Positions 20,805 through 29,461 are shown, counted from the stretch's first letter. The stretch: DNA of 64,000 nucleotides from Chakrabartyella piscis (GCA_030067835.1 CP092441.1:806001-870000), one strand, 5' to 3'. Numbers and translations: made by a program. Notes: generated by a model not told the origin, from the letters alone.

Positions 20805-20824
20805 AGTTTGGAAAATTATGAATC

Positions 20825-20878
20825 ATCCTTCAATGAAAGAACGGTATTTTGCGGTTACTGGAGTTGAAGGATTTTTTT
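20825..20878 (+). terminator. Terminator after ftsX
   Basis: ATCCTTCAA (20825-20833) pairs with TTGAAGGAT (20864-20872) around a 30-base loop and runs into seven T residues. A second hairpin, ACTTGGAA/TTCCAAGT, lies at 20883-20905. Confidence 0.65.
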
Positions 20879-20961
20879 ATGGACTTGGAATTGTATCTTC
20901 CAAGTATGAATTGACATATAAACACATAAGATAAGAAGAACAAAGAAAAAGAGGCGATTGC

Positions 20962-22188
20962 TTGAACATTTTTGATAGAATCAAAGGAAGAAGAAAGCTT
21001 GGCAAAGGATTTTGGAAGGGTTTTGGTACAGGTGCCATCATTTGTGGTATGGTATGTTTTGTGTGGCAATCTGCAACCATACAATCAGCCCTTTGGTATA
21101 TTATGCCCTTTGAGGTGGGAATCACTTCAGCAGCAAAGGTCAACTTGATGAAAGAATATTTGGATACCTACTATGTAGAAGGTGTCGATGAAGATATGAT
21201 GAATGAGTATATGTATGCTGGTTTGGCTGCCAGTGTGGAAGATAAATATACCTATTATTTGACAGCAGACGATGTGCATGCTCATTTGAATAACAGCAAT
21301 GGATACTTTGTTGGCATTGGCGTTACCATTTCCTTGCGTGAAGATGGTGATGTGGAAATCGTCAGCTTGGTGGAAGGCAATGCAGCAGAAAGTGCTGGTA
21401 TTTTGGCTGGGGATATCTTAGAAAAAGTGGATGGTTTGCTTGTGGATGACATTCCTTTTGACGACTTGACTTCTCATATTGAAGGCAAAGAAGGTGATGT
21501 TGTGGTCATTGAGGTGTATCGTCCTTCTACAGAGGAATATTTGACTTTTGATGTGGTACGTCAAGCTGTGGTCACACAAAGCGTCTACCACTCTATGATG
21601 GAAGATGGTATGGGATATATCTTGATTACAAGTTTCAAGGACAATACATATGGACAGTTTATGGAAGCCTTGGAGGATTTGGAATCACAAAATATGGAAG
21701 GTTTGATTTTGGATTTGCGTAACAATCTGGGGGGGTTGGTCAATTCTGTGCACCAAATTGGTGACGAGTTGTTGGCAGAAGGACTTATGGTCTATACGGA
21801 AGATGTCAATGGCAAACAGGAAGAACGCATTTGCGATCATGAATACTTGGATATTCCGTTTGTGTTATTGGTCAATGAAAATAGTGCCAGCTCTTCAGAA
21901 ATTTTTGCTGGTGCAGTGAAAGATACAGAGCGTGGTGCTGTCATTGGAACACAAACATTTGGAAAAGGATTGGTGCAACAACTGTTTTATTTGCCTGATG
22001 GCTCTGGTATGAATATCACCATCCAAAAGTATTACACACCAAATGGCACTTCCATCCATGGAACGGGAATTACACCGGATTATGTGGTGGAACTTCCAGA
22101 AGCAGTGGAAACAGAAGAAGGTTATGTGATAGAAGATACGCAGTTGCAGAAGGCAGTGGAGATTTTGGCAGAAGAAATGAATATGTAG
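20962..22188 (+). CDS. ctpA: Carboxy-terminal processing protease, S41 family
   Basis: A 408-residue membrane-anchored serine protease. One N-terminal helix (GAIICGMVCFVWQSATIQS) places the rest outside the membrane. The PDZ domain spans about 110-190 (GIGVTISLREDGDVEIVSLV and GDILEKVDGL). The S41 core follows, with a Ser-Lys dyad predicted at Ser310 in NSASSSEIF and Lys335 in FGKGLVQ; spacing matches Bacillus CtpB. Relatives cut secreted or membrane proteins, including regulators of cell-wall hydrolases and sporulation. The TTG start with AGAGGCG upstream is the best available. Its position after ftsEX hints at a wall-related role. Confidence 0.9.
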   Translation: MNIFDRIKGRRKLGKGFWKGFGTGAIICGMVCFVWQSATIQSALWYIMPFEVGITSAAKVNLMKEYLDTYYVEGVDEDMMNEYMYAGLAASVEDKYTYYLTADDVHAHLNNSNGYFVGIGVTISLREDGDVEIVSLVEGNAAESAGILAGDILEKVDGLLVDDIPFDDLTSHIEGKEGDVVVIEVYRPSTEEYLTFDVVRQAVVTQSVYHSMMEDGMGYILITSFKDNTYGQFMEALEDLESQNMEGLILDLRNNLGGLVNSVHQIGDELLAEGLMVYTEDVNGKQEERICDHEYLDIPFVLLVNENSASSSEIFAGAVKDTERGAVIGTQTFGKGLVQQLFYLPDGSGMNITIQKYYTPNGTSIHGTGITPDYVVELPEAVETEEGYVIEDTQLQKAVEILAEEMNM

Positions 22189-22203
22189 TATGCATTTTGT
22201 AGG

Positions 22204-22228
22204 GGCGTTCCTGTGGAACGTCTTTTTG
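22204..22228 (+). terminator. Repeat-derived terminator after ctpA
   Basis: GGCGTTCC/GGAACGTC with a TGT loop is followed by TTTTT. The 5' part, GTAGGGGCGTTCC, is a member of the dispersed GTAGGGG hairpin family in this genome. Confidence 0.75.
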
Positions 22229-22760
22229 CTACATAGTATGCTTATTTTGTGTAGTGGCTGTTGATGACGGTAAGAGTAGAGGTCATCATTTTGCAAGCAA
22301 AATCACACTACGTGTGACCGCCACTTCTTTGGTGGTGAGTCCTTGCCCTACAAGTGCATCTCATTTCTATTTGTGGTGATTCACAACGGGATGTCGAGGA
22401 CGCCATCCCCTACAAAACCCCTGAAATAACACTTTGAAACCAGTAATCAAGAGGTGAGGGGCTTGTCACTCACGGTCTAATAGTACGATTTATGCTACTA
22501 CACATCTTACTTTCAGGGGTGATTTTCAAGAGGGGTCGGGATAGACCCATCTTGAACCGTGCTCCACGCTTCGGAAGTAGTGGCAGCTTTTGTTACTTTT
22601 CACTGTTGAAAAGTAAGGTCTAAAGGGCTCTAATATTTGAATAAATTAAACCCTAAAATTTTTCCACTCAACTACCTGCTTCACTACACATTATATAAAT
22701 AATCCCCAATGTTTCATATTTTTTGTCAAAATTTAGAAAAAAATCTTTTCAGATACAGAA
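22229..22760. repeat. Intergenic repeats between ctpA and the mreB-like gene
   Basis: No gene is supported. A hairpin CCGCCACTTCTTTGGTGGTG precedes GCCCTAC near 22320-22352. The 27-base element at 22387-22413 is the exact reverse complement of the element at 37086-37112 and recurs in the 40170-41291 array. A further hairpin, TTACTTTTC/GAAAAGTAA, lies near 22595-22617. Confidence 0.6.
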
Positions 22761-22806
22761 GAATCCTTTATACTAAAGAAAAAGGGGAAAGCAAAGGAGA
22801 GTCTAT

Positions 22807-23865
22807 ATGTTCAACTTCATGGGATTTGGTGAAAATATTGGAATTGACTTGGGTACAGCTTCTGTTTTGGTGTATATCAAAGGACAGGGGATTGTAATAC
22901 GAGAGCCTTCTGTTGTAGCTGTGGATAAGGATAGCAATACCATTTTGGCGGTTGGTGAAGAAGCTAGACGTATGTTGGGTAGAACACCAGGAAACATTGT
23001 TGCAATTCGTCCTTTGCGTGAAGGTGTTATTTCCAATTTTGAAATTACAGAGAAAATGTTGCAATATTTCATAGAAAAAGCATTGGGCAAACATTCTTTT
23101 GTGAAGCCAACCATTGCGGTTTGTGTGCCTAGTAGTGTCACAGAGGTAGAAAAAAGAGCTGTAGAAGATGCCACAAGACAAGCAGGTGCTAGACGTGTGC
23201 ATATCATTGAAGAACCCATTGCAGCAGCAATTGGATCTGGTATCGACATTGGGCGTGCTTGTGGTAGTATGGTTGTGGATATTGGTGGTGGCACAACAGA
23301 CATTGCTGTCATTTCTTTGGGTGGTGCTGTTGTCAGTCATTCTTTGAAGGTGGCAGGTGATAATTTCGACGAAGCCATTATTCGTTATATGCGTAAAAAA
23401 CACAATGTTTTGATTGGTGAACGTACTGCGGAAGAATTGAAAATCAAAATTGGAACTGCTTTTGCACGTACTATACCAGTAAGTCTTGACGTGCGTGGTC
23501 GTAACTTGATTACAGGATTGCCTAAGAACTTTACCGTTACATCAGATGAAATGTTGGAAGCATTGCAAGAAGCAACAACCATGATCAGCGATGCAGTCCA
23601 TGGGGTTTTGGAACGTACACCACCAGAATTGGCAGCTGATATTTTTGAACGTGGTATTGTTATGACAGGTGGCGGTAGTTTGCTGTATGGTTTGGATAAG
23701 CTGATTCAAAGCAAAACAGGTGTACATGCAATGGTTGCAGAAGATGTTGTGAGCTGTGTTGCAATTGGAACAGGACGTTTCATTGAGTACATGGTGGATG
23801 GTGCCATTGAAGAAAAGCCAAAGAAAAAACTGACTTTATTTGGAAAGAAAAGCAGACGCAAATGA
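22807..23865 (+). CDS. mreB: Rod shape-determining protein, MreB family
   Basis: A 352-residue actin-like ATPase. The phosphate-1 loop is NIGIDLGTASVLVYIKG, and phosphate-2 is VVDIGGGTTDIAVISLGG. FNFMGF at the N-terminus gives an amphipathic membrane-binding segment. The basic C-terminal tail (KPKKKLTLFGKKSRRK) is a little longer than usual. It guides lateral peptidoglycan synthesis. It is not followed by mreCD, so it could be an Mbl- or MreBH-type paralogue rather than the mreBCD copy. The GGAGAG before the ATG fits as a ribosome binding site. Confidence 0.92.
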   Translation: MFNFMGFGENIGIDLGTASVLVYIKGQGIVIREPSVVAVDKDSNTILAVGEEARRMLGRTPGNIVAIRPLREGVISNFEITEKMLQYFIEKALGKHSFVKPTIAVCVPSSVTEVEKRAVEDATRQAGARRVHIIEEPIAAAIGSGIDIGRACGSMVVDIGGGTTDIAVISLGGAVVSHSLKVAGDNFDEAIIRYMRKKHNVLIGERTAEELKIKIGTAFARTIPVSLDVRGRNLITGLPKNFTVTSDEMLEALQEATTMISDAVHGVLERTPPELAADIFERGIVMTGGGSLLYGLDKLIQSKTGVHAMVAEDVVSCVAIGTGRFIEYMVDGAIEEKPKKKLTLFGKKSRRK

Positions 23866-24338
23866 AAACAGAAATAGTAGCAAGTGTGCTTATTTGTAAA
23901 ATAGAAGAATGAGCAATCAACCGTAGACAATGGCTCTGTGGGTTTTTGTTGAAAAAGTGATATTTTGCTAGACATTTCATTGTCAAACACGTTAATTTGG
24001 CGAGCAAGACTGTTAATCTATATACAATGTAAGAAATTGTATTTTTTGTAAAACATAAAAAGTGCACAAAAGAAGTTGAATTTTAAGGGAATTTCATATA
24101 CATAAATATCGCAATTTTAGAGAAAAACGCTAAAAAAACGATTTGTAGTTTTTTTGCATAATTTTTGCAGAAAATATTTGTGAAAAAATGAAGGAAAATC
24201 TTGTGTCAAAACCATATACAAATCAGCATTGTGTGATATAATGCAAGTAAGCAAAGAAACGAACCGCTCATAAAAGTGAGAACGTTTCGACACAAACAAA
24301 CTGATGATTATTTTAATCTTTTAGGAGGGCAATTTGGT
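23866..24338 (+). promoter_or_regulatory. Intergenic region and gdhA promoter/leader
   Basis: The first 360 bases are AT-rich without a gene. An extended -10, TGATATAAT, lies at 24234-24242 without a clear -35. The 95-base leader forms a GAAACG/CGTTTC stem (24255-24288) capped by CTCA/TGAG before AGGAGG. Confidence 0.5.
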
Positions 24339-25685
24339 ATGAACGCTTACATGGAAAAAGTAATGGAACAAGTTAAAAGACGTGACGCACATGAACCAGA
24401 ATTCATTCAAACAGTAGAAGAAGTTTTCCACTCTATTGAACAAGTGGTAGATGCACACCCTGAATATGAAAAAACTGGTCTTTTGGAAAGACTCGTTGAA
24501 CCAGAAAGATTCATTACTTTCAGAGTTACATGGGTAAACGATGCTGGCGAAGTTTGCATCAACCGTGGTTTCAGAGTACAATTCTCTAGCGCAATTGGAC
24601 CTTACAAAGGTGGCTTGCGTTTCCATCCATCTGTATACACAGGTATCATGAAATTCTTGGGCTTTGAACAAATGTTCAAAAACAGCTTGACTGGTTTGCC
24701 AATTGGTGGCGGTAAAGGTGGTTCTGACTTCGATCCAAGAGGTAAGAGCGATATGGAAATCATGAGATTCTGCCAAGCTTTCATGACAGAACTGTATAGA
24801 CACATTGGTCCTGACGTTGACGTTCCTGCTGGTGACATCGGTGTTGGTGGTAGAGAAATTGGTTACCTTTACGGACAATACAAAAGAATCAAAGGCGTTT
24901 GGGAAAATGGCGTTTTGACAGGTAAAAACTTCGAATTTGGTGGTTCCTTGATTCGTCCAGAAGCAACTGGTTTTGGTGCTGTTTACTATGTAGACGAAGT
25001 TTTGAAACATTTGGGTGATACAATCGAAGGCAAAACATTTGCAATCTCTGGCTTTGGTAACGTATGTTGGGGTGTTTGCCGTAAAATCACAGAACTTGGT
25101 GGTAAAGTTATCACAATCTCTGGTCCTGATGGTTATGTTTATGATCCAGATGGTATCAACACACCAGAAAAAATTGAATACTTGGTAGAAATGAGAAACT
25201 CTGGACGTGATAGAGTTGCTGATTATGCTGATAAATTTGGTTGCAAATACATCGCTGGCAAAAAACCTTGGGAAGTGAAAGCTGACATCGTTATGCCTTG
25301 TGCAACACAAAACGAAGTAAACATGGAAGAAGCAGAAAAAATCATTGCTAATGGCACAAAATACTACATCGAAGTATCCAACATGCCTACAACAAACGAC
25401 GCTTTGATGTTCATCCAAAGCAAAGGTCTTGTAGTTGCACCTTCCAAAGCTGTTAATGCTGGTGGTGTTGCAGTTTCTGCATTGGAAATGGCTCAAAACT
25501 CCATGAGATATAGCTGGTCTGCTGAAGAAGTAGATGAAAAATTGAAAGGTATCATGAAAAATATTCATAAAGTATCTGTTGAAGCTGCTGAAGAATATGG
25601 CTTGGGCTACGACTTGGTTGCTGGTGGTAACATCGCTGGTTTCAAAAAAGTTGCTGCTGCTATGATGGCACAAGGTTTGGTATAA
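24339..25685 (+). CDS. gdhA: Glutamate dehydrogenase, hexameric
   Basis: A 448-residue enzyme interconverting glutamate and 2-oxoglutarate plus ammonia. The catalytic lysines and substrate pocket are in GPYKGGLRFHPSV and PIGGGKGGSDFDPRGKSD; the catalytic Asp lies in DVPAGDIGVGGREIGY. The coenzyme domain begins with FAISGFGNVCWGV. The protein closely resembles the NAD-dependent Clostridium symbiosum enzyme, including the SGPDGYVYDPDG segment, so a catabolic NAD-linked role is likely but not certain. ATG 24339 follows AGGAGGG; upstream in-frame codons lie in the leader. Monocistronic. Confidence 0.95.
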   Translation: MNAYMEKVMEQVKRRDAHEPEFIQTVEEVFHSIEQVVDAHPEYEKTGLLERLVEPERFITFRVTWVNDAGEVCINRGFRVQFSSAIGPYKGGLRFHPSVYTGIMKFLGFEQMFKNSLTGLPIGGGKGGSDFDPRGKSDMEIMRFCQAFMTELYRHIGPDVDVPAGDIGVGGREIGYLYGQYKRIKGVWENGVLTGKNFEFGGSLIRPEATGFGAVYYVDEVLKHLGDTIEGKTFAISGFGNVCWGVCRKITELGGKVITISGPDGYVYDPDGINTPEKIEYLVEMRNSGRDRVADYADKFGCKYIAGKKPWEVKADIVMPCATQNEVNMEEAEKIIANGTKYYIEVSNMPTTNDALMFIQSKGLVVAPSKAVNAGGVAVSALEMAQNSMRYSWSAEEVDEKLKGIMKNIHKVSVEAAEEYGLGYDLVAGGNIAGFKKVAAAMMAQGLV

Positions 25686-25721
25686 GATTTTAAAATCCAT
25701 TCATATGAAATAAATGTTACA

Positions 25722-25760
25722 TACACCTCGTTGGAATACATCTGACGGGGTGTATTTTTT
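25722..25760 (+). terminator. Terminator after gdhA
   Basis: TACACCTCGT/ACGGGGTGTA, a 10-bp stem followed by six T residues. Confidence 0.85.
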
Positions 25761-25849
25761 ATGCAGGAAGTATGTGTTTTACTTGTAAATATGAAGTCAT
25801 AGGAGTATACTTGGTATAAAAAGTGATGTAGATGTGAGGAGGTGTATGT

Positions 25850-26476
25850 GTGAGTTTTTCAAAATTTTGGAAAGAATGGAGTACATTTGGAAAAATTAGA
25901 ATTCTTGTGGGATTTGTTGCTTTGCTTGTTTACGGAGGAATCCAATTGGTTTTAGGTCCAAGGATGGATGCTTTTGATGAAAGGGTTGCCAAAGAGTGGG
26001 AAACACGTACCATTGAAGTATACGAACCAGAAGAAATGGAAGGTTTTCTAGTGGAATATATGTCTGAAAAATGGACAGAAGCTTATATCATCACCTATGT
26101 GCCAGAGAACCTTGAATTGGGGATTAAGGGAACAGAAACTTTAGATGGAACTGCTTTTGTTCCAGAATATACATATGTAATGGAGAGTTGTTTTACAGTA
26201 TGGGACGAAGAACCATTGGAGAAGGATGTTGAGCTATGGTTTTGTCAATCCAAAAGCAATACATATGACAAACAACATAGGTATGTGAAAAACTTGGAAA
26301 ATCCAGAAAAAAACAAGTTGTATTTGACAGAGGAAGATGGTCAAAAAATAGTGTTTTGGTTTGATGGTGACTACACATTGTATCTCAAGAACACTATAGG
26401 GAATATGCCATTGGAAGAATTGGAAGCAATTGCAGAAGGTGTCAGAAGAATCGAATTATCAGAAGTGGATGTATGA
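25850..26476 (+). CDS. Membrane-anchored protein of unknown function
   Basis: A 208-residue protein that I do not recognise. One N-terminal helix (IRILVGFVALLVYGGIQLVL, about 17-36) is followed by a soluble, acidic, presumably external domain rich in Glu, Trp and Tyr. No cysteine-based lipobox and no known motif are visible. GTG start after GAGGAGGTG. It stands alone between the gdhA terminator and a bidirectional terminator shared with the convergent iron-sulfur operon. A function cannot be given from sequence alone. Confidence 0.75.
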   Translation: MSFSKFWKEWSTFGKIRILVGFVALLVYGGIQLVLGPRMDAFDERVAKEWETRTIEVYEPEEMEGFLVEYMSEKWTEAYIITYVPENLELGIKGTETLDGTAFVPEYTYVMESCFTVWDEEPLEKDVELWFCQSKSNTYDKQHRYVKNLENPEKNKLYLTEEDGQKIVFWFDGDYTLYLKNTIGNMPLEELEAIAEGVRRIELSEVDV

Positions 26477-26487
26477 AATTGTAAAAC

Positions 26488-26534
26488 AAAAGCTACGTAT
26501 ACCAGAATAATTGGGGTCTACGTAGCTTTTTATA
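26488..26534. terminator. Bidirectional terminator
   Basis: A perfect 12-bp stem, AAAAGCTACGTA/TACGTAGCTTTT, lies between two convergent genes. The T-runs on both strands let it serve the unknown gene on the plus strand and the ArsR operon on the minus strand. Confidence 0.85.
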
Positions 26535-26543
26535 TATGCAAAT

Positions 26544-26852
26544 TCAGTTACAATAGGTGGATTTGATGGTTTCCAACAGTTGCAAAATTCGTTGATCCTT
26601 GACTTTATAAATGACGGTTTGTGCTTTTTTATCATATTCCAAAATGCCATGTGCTTTTAAGATTGCAAGATGTTGGGAAATACCAGATTGCGTGATTTGC
26701 AAACGTTCCAACAAATAGCTGACACTTCTAGGTTCCTGTGCCAATTCACATAAAATCAGCAAACGGTTTTCATTTGCCAAAATTTTCAGCAATTCAGCAA
26801 TTTCCTTTGATTTTTCTTGCATTTGTTCCATATCCATATGTTCCATACTCAT
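26544..26852 (-). CDS. ArsR-family repressor, BigR/SqrR-like thiol sensor
   Basis: A 102-residue winged-helix regulator. The recognition segment is QITQSGISQHLAILKAHGIL. The order LLKILANENRLLILCEL ... VIYKVKD ... STYC matches BigR, SqrR and YgaV, where two cysteines in helices alpha2 and alpha5 form a disulfide or tetrasulfide with reactive sulfur species and release DNA. The corresponding residues here are Cys35 and Cys101. No CXC metal site typical of arsenic sensors is present. It is the last gene of a three-gene operon and probably controls it through the palindrome at 27645-27670. The sulfur-sensing role is inference from these cysteines. Confidence 0.88.
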   Translation of the reverse strand: MSMEHMDMEQMQEKSKEIAELLKILANENRLLILCELAQEPRSVSYLLERLQITQSGISQHLAILKAHGILEYDKKAQTVIYKVKDQRILQLLETIKSTYCN

Positions 26853-26853
26853 A

Positions 26854-27426
26854 TTAAGATTCTCCTTTGTGCTTCAATTTACAGATACCTTGTGTCATGG
26901 TGCCCATTGGACAGTAGACGCAGAATCCACGTGGTTTGAACAATACCATGGTGACAATGCCCAAAATGGTAGAGGTCATCATAACGCTATAGAATCCGAA
27001 AGCATATTGTGCAATCCATGTGGTGACGCCAGAAGTGTTGGCAAATGCCCATGGTACTTTGAATGTCCATAGTAGTGTAAGTGTCTCAGATAGGCTAGAA
27101 ACGCCTGCAAATACCAAGTAGGTGGCAAATATCATATTGAAAAACATTGCCATGAAAAATGCCAAAAAACCATAACGGAAATAGGGTGTTCTAAAGAAGG
27201 GTGGCATTGGTCTATTTCTGGAAAATTTGGAACCCAACTTTGCAAACAACTGACCTCTACCACAATAGCGATTGCAATACAATTTATCACCTTTGATGGC
27301 AGAAATGGCAAGTGGTGTCACGAAGAAAATCATACCAATCCATGCAAACAAAATGTTGAAAAATCCCAAAACAAAATATGTAATTTCCACAACCCAAAGG
27401 TAATCATACCATTTTTTAGTTTTCAT
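26854..27426 (-). CDS. NapH-like membrane 4Fe-4S protein
   Basis: A 190-residue protein with four or five membrane helices and two cysteine motifs: CNRYCGRGQLF near residue 50 and, after the last helix, CVYCPMGTMTQGIC. The second resembles the cluster-binding CxxCPxG motif of NapH/CcoG-type electron-transfer proteins. It probably moves electrons between a quinol-like or protein donor in the membrane and the ferredoxin encoded just upstream. ATG 27426 has GAGGTGG before it and overlaps the ferredoxin gene by 11 bases. The physiological partner is unknown. Confidence 0.78.
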   Translation of the reverse strand: MKTKKWYDYLWVVEITYFVLGFFNILFAWIGMIFFVTPLAISAIKGDKLYCNRYCGRGQLFAKLGSKFSRNRPMPPFFRTPYFRYGFLAFFMAMFFNMIFATYLVFAGVSSLSETLTLLWTFKVPWAFANTSGVTTWIAQYAFGFYSVMMTSTILGIVTMVLFKPRGFCVYCPMGTMTQGICKLKHKGES

Positions 27427-27625
27427 ATGCCACCTCACGTTCTACAATTGTAATGACAGATGCAGGACAGACTTTGCTACACTTTCCACATCCAACACAG
27501 ATTTCCAAATTGACCAGTGCTTTGATGCCAGTTGGTATGGAGATTGCGCCAAAAGGACATTCTTTCATACAGGTGCCACATGCCACACATAGGGTATCAA
27601 TTGTTGCAATTCGTTTGCTTTTCAT
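27416..27625 (-). CDS. 2[4Fe-4S] ferredoxin
   Basis: A 69-residue ferredoxin with two full cluster motifs, CVACGTCMKECP and CVGCGKCSKVCP, separated by about 25 residues. The ATG at 27625 has AAGGATG nine bases upstream; an upstream extension of the frame would run through the promoter and is rejected. It is the first gene of the ferredoxin, NapH-like protein and ArsR operon. The short length and absence of extra domains suggest a dedicated electron carrier for the membrane protein. Confidence 0.92.
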   Translation of the reverse strand: MKSKRIATIDTLCVACGTCMKECPFGAISIPTGIKALVNLEICVGCGKCSKVCPASVITIVEREVAYEN

Positions 27626-27644
27626 TGTGATCATCCTTTCAATT

Positions 27645-27691
27645 AGTATATTAGTAATTACTAATATACTGTAATAAGATGCATTTGTCAA
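27645..27691 (-). promoter_or_regulatory. Promoter and 26-bp palindromic operator of the ferredoxin-ArsR operon
   Basis: On the minus strand TTGACA (27691-27686), a 17-base spacer and TATATT (27668-27663). The -10 lies inside a perfect 26-bp palindrome (27645-27670) with half-site AGTATATTAGTAA. Binding there would block RNA polymerase. The obvious candidate repressor is the ArsR protein encoded at the end of the operon. Confidence 0.85.
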
Positions 27692-27743
27692 GAAAAATCC
27701 GAATTTCAGTTGAAACAATTAGCATAAATTTTAAAATTACACT

Positions 27744-27792
27744 GTAGGGAAGTTTGTTGCTAGCAGGCGAAATGGTCAAGACCATTCCCTAC
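27744..27792. repeat. GTAGGGA...TCCCTAC intergenic repeat
   Basis: A 49-base element with complementary ends, GTAGGGA and TCCCTAC, and an internal TGGTC/GACCA stem. It belongs to the dispersed GTAGGG family. Confidence 0.6.
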
Positions 27793-27829
27793 AAAATCAA
27801 CGTTAGGATACAGTATCTTAGATCGGGAG

Positions 27830-27865
27830 CAAAAAAATAGCCTACTCGAATTGTTTTCAAGTAGA
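27830..27865 (-). terminator. Terminator after luxS
   Basis: On the minus strand CTACTTG/CGAGTAG with flanking pairs is followed by TATTTTTTT. Confidence 0.75.
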
Positions 27866-27888
27866 CCATTGTTTCATATTGTTTGTAA

Positions 27889-28374
27889 TCAACCTTGTTG
27901 CACAGGATAAACAGTGTTTGCTTCTGTCATTTGGCTCATAACTTCATCCAAGAATTTTTTACATTCAATTTTTGTAATTTCCAAATTGTGATCCAAATAA
28001 TTGCCACACATCACAGCTTTTGCAGCAGGAATTTCACCTGTAAAGCTTGCCATATAAGCAAAGGATTCTTTTGTAATTTCCCAGACATCAGCAGGAGCCA
28101 AATCCCCTTTGAAGATGACATACATACCTGTTCTACAGCCCATAGGTCCAATGTAGATGGTTTGTTCTGCCCATGTTGGGTGATTGCGGAAGAAGGTTGC
28201 CATCAAATGCTCGATGGTGTGCATAACAGAAGTGTCCATCACCATTTCACGGTTTGGTTCTTTCATACGCACATCAAATGTGGTCAAAACACCAGTGCCA
28301 ACTTCATCTTTTCTGGAAACATAAATCCCTCTTTGTAGAAGGTCGTGGTCAATACCAAAACTTGTTACATCCAT
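27889..28374 (-). CDS. luxS: S-ribosylhomocysteine lyase LuxS
   Basis: A 161-residue metalloenzyme that splits S-ribosylhomocysteine into homocysteine and the precursor of autoinducer-2 in the activated methyl cycle. The iron ligands are in HTIEHLMATFF (HxxEH) and in the later GNYLDHNL region. GPMGCRTGMYVI contains the catalytic cysteine of the substrate pocket. Length is normal. GAGGT lies six bases before the ATG on the minus strand. It is divergent from the HD-domain gene and monocistronic. Confidence 0.96.
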   Translation of the reverse strand: MDVTSFGIDHDLLQRGIYVSRKDEVGTGVLTTFDVRMKEPNREMVMDTSVMHTIEHLMATFFRNHPTWAEQTIYIGPMGCRTGMYVIFKGDLAPADVWEITKESFAYMASFTGEIPAAKAVMCGNYLDHNLEITKIECKKFLDEVMSQMTEANTVYPVQQG

Positions 28375-28467
28375 AAATTTACCTCACTTTATTTCACATC
28401 AGTCTTTTTCAATAGAAACATTGTACTTGTTTTTTTACCTAAGTTCAAGAGAAATTTCGAATTTGTA

Positions 28468-28496
28468 TTGCGATAGAAGATATTTTTATCTATAAT
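28468..28496 (+). promoter_or_regulatory. Promoter for the HD-domain gene
   Basis: TTGCGA (28468-28473), a 17-base spacer and TATAAT (28491-28496), about 46 bases before the ATG. Confidence 0.7.
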
Positions 28497-28542
28497 GAAC
28501 TTGTAGCAATGCAAATAGGATGATAGGAAAGAGGGACATGAT

Positions 28543-29103
28543 ATGGCAAGAACAATTACAAGAGCAGAAGCATGGGAACTTTTGACAGAATACAACAAAG
28601 AAGCTTTCCATTTGCAACACAGTGAAACCGTGGAAAAGGTAATGGGATATTTTGCAAAGGAACTGGGTTATGGTGATGAATTGGAATTTTGGAGCAATGT
28701 AGGTTTGTTGCATGACTTGGATTTTGAAATGTATCCAGATGAGCATTGTATCAAATGCCAAGAATTGATGAAAGCAGCAGATTTGGATGAAAAAATGATT
28801 CGTGCAGTTGCAAGTCATGGATATGGTATTTGTAGTGATATCAAACCAGAACACGAAATGGAAAAAATCTTGTTTGCTACAGATGAATTGACAGGTCTCA
28901 TTGGTGCAGCGGCATTGATGCGTCCATCCAAAAGTGTTTCTGATATGGAATTGAAATCATTGAAGAAAAAATTCAAAGACAAACGTTTTGCAGCAGGTTG
29001 TGATAGAGATGTCATTCGTCAGGGTGCAGAACAATTGGGTTGGGAATTGGATGATTTGCTTGGTAAAACTTTGGCAGCAATGCAAGCGACAGAAGAGCAA
29101 TAA
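28543..29103 (+). CDS. HD-domain putative phosphohydrolase
   Basis: A 186-residue protein of the HD superfamily. The histidine in FHLQHSETVEKVM and the metal-binding pair in VGLLHDLDFEMYP supply the HD site; a later ASHGYGI and ATDELTG complete the pattern of small HDIG-like hydrolases. These act on nucleotides or similar phosphoesters, but the substrate cannot be told. Start context (GAGGGACATGATATGG) is weak. It is transcribed alone, divergently from luxS. Its C-terminus (KFKDKRFAAGCDRDVI) matches a common clostridial hydrolase family. Confidence 0.85.
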   Translation: MARTITRAEAWELLTEYNKEAFHLQHSETVEKVMGYFAKELGYGDELEFWSNVGLLHDLDFEMYPDEHCIKCQELMKAADLDEKMIRAVASHGYGICSDIKPEHEMEKILFATDELTGLIGAAALMRPSKSVSDMELKSLKKKFKDKRFAAGCDRDVIRQGAEQLGWELDDLLGKTLAAMQATEEQ

Positions 29104-29271
29104 TATAGAAATATAACATATCAAATAAGGAATCGGTTGCAGTTTGTGGGATGTACGTCTGACAAGCTGTAGTCGATTTTTTTTTGTTATGATTATGCCG
29201 AAAAAAACATAGTGCAGTAGTAGTGTATACAAAATCTTGGTAAAAACCCTGTAAAATGGGACTTTCTGAAA

Positions 29272-29305
29272 TTATGTCACCATCTAATGGCAGATAGTGA
29301 CATAA
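29272..29305. promoter_or_regulatory. Inverted repeat TTATGTCAC/GTGACATAA
   Basis: A 9-bp inverted repeat with additional inner ATCT/AGAT pairing. It shares the GTGACA half-site with the larger repeat at 29462-29515. The surrounding 29104-29540 has no gene. Confidence 0.55.
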
Positions 29306-29461
29306 ATGGGTTGAAAATATCACAGGAAAAAGGTATACTTAATATAACAAAATATATTCGTAGAAATTAGATTAAATGTATTAAGTTGTATATTTGCCAT
29401 AAATATCAATGTAAAAAGTGCATAAAAATTAAACGTGTATTTTGTTAGATATTTATAGGTG

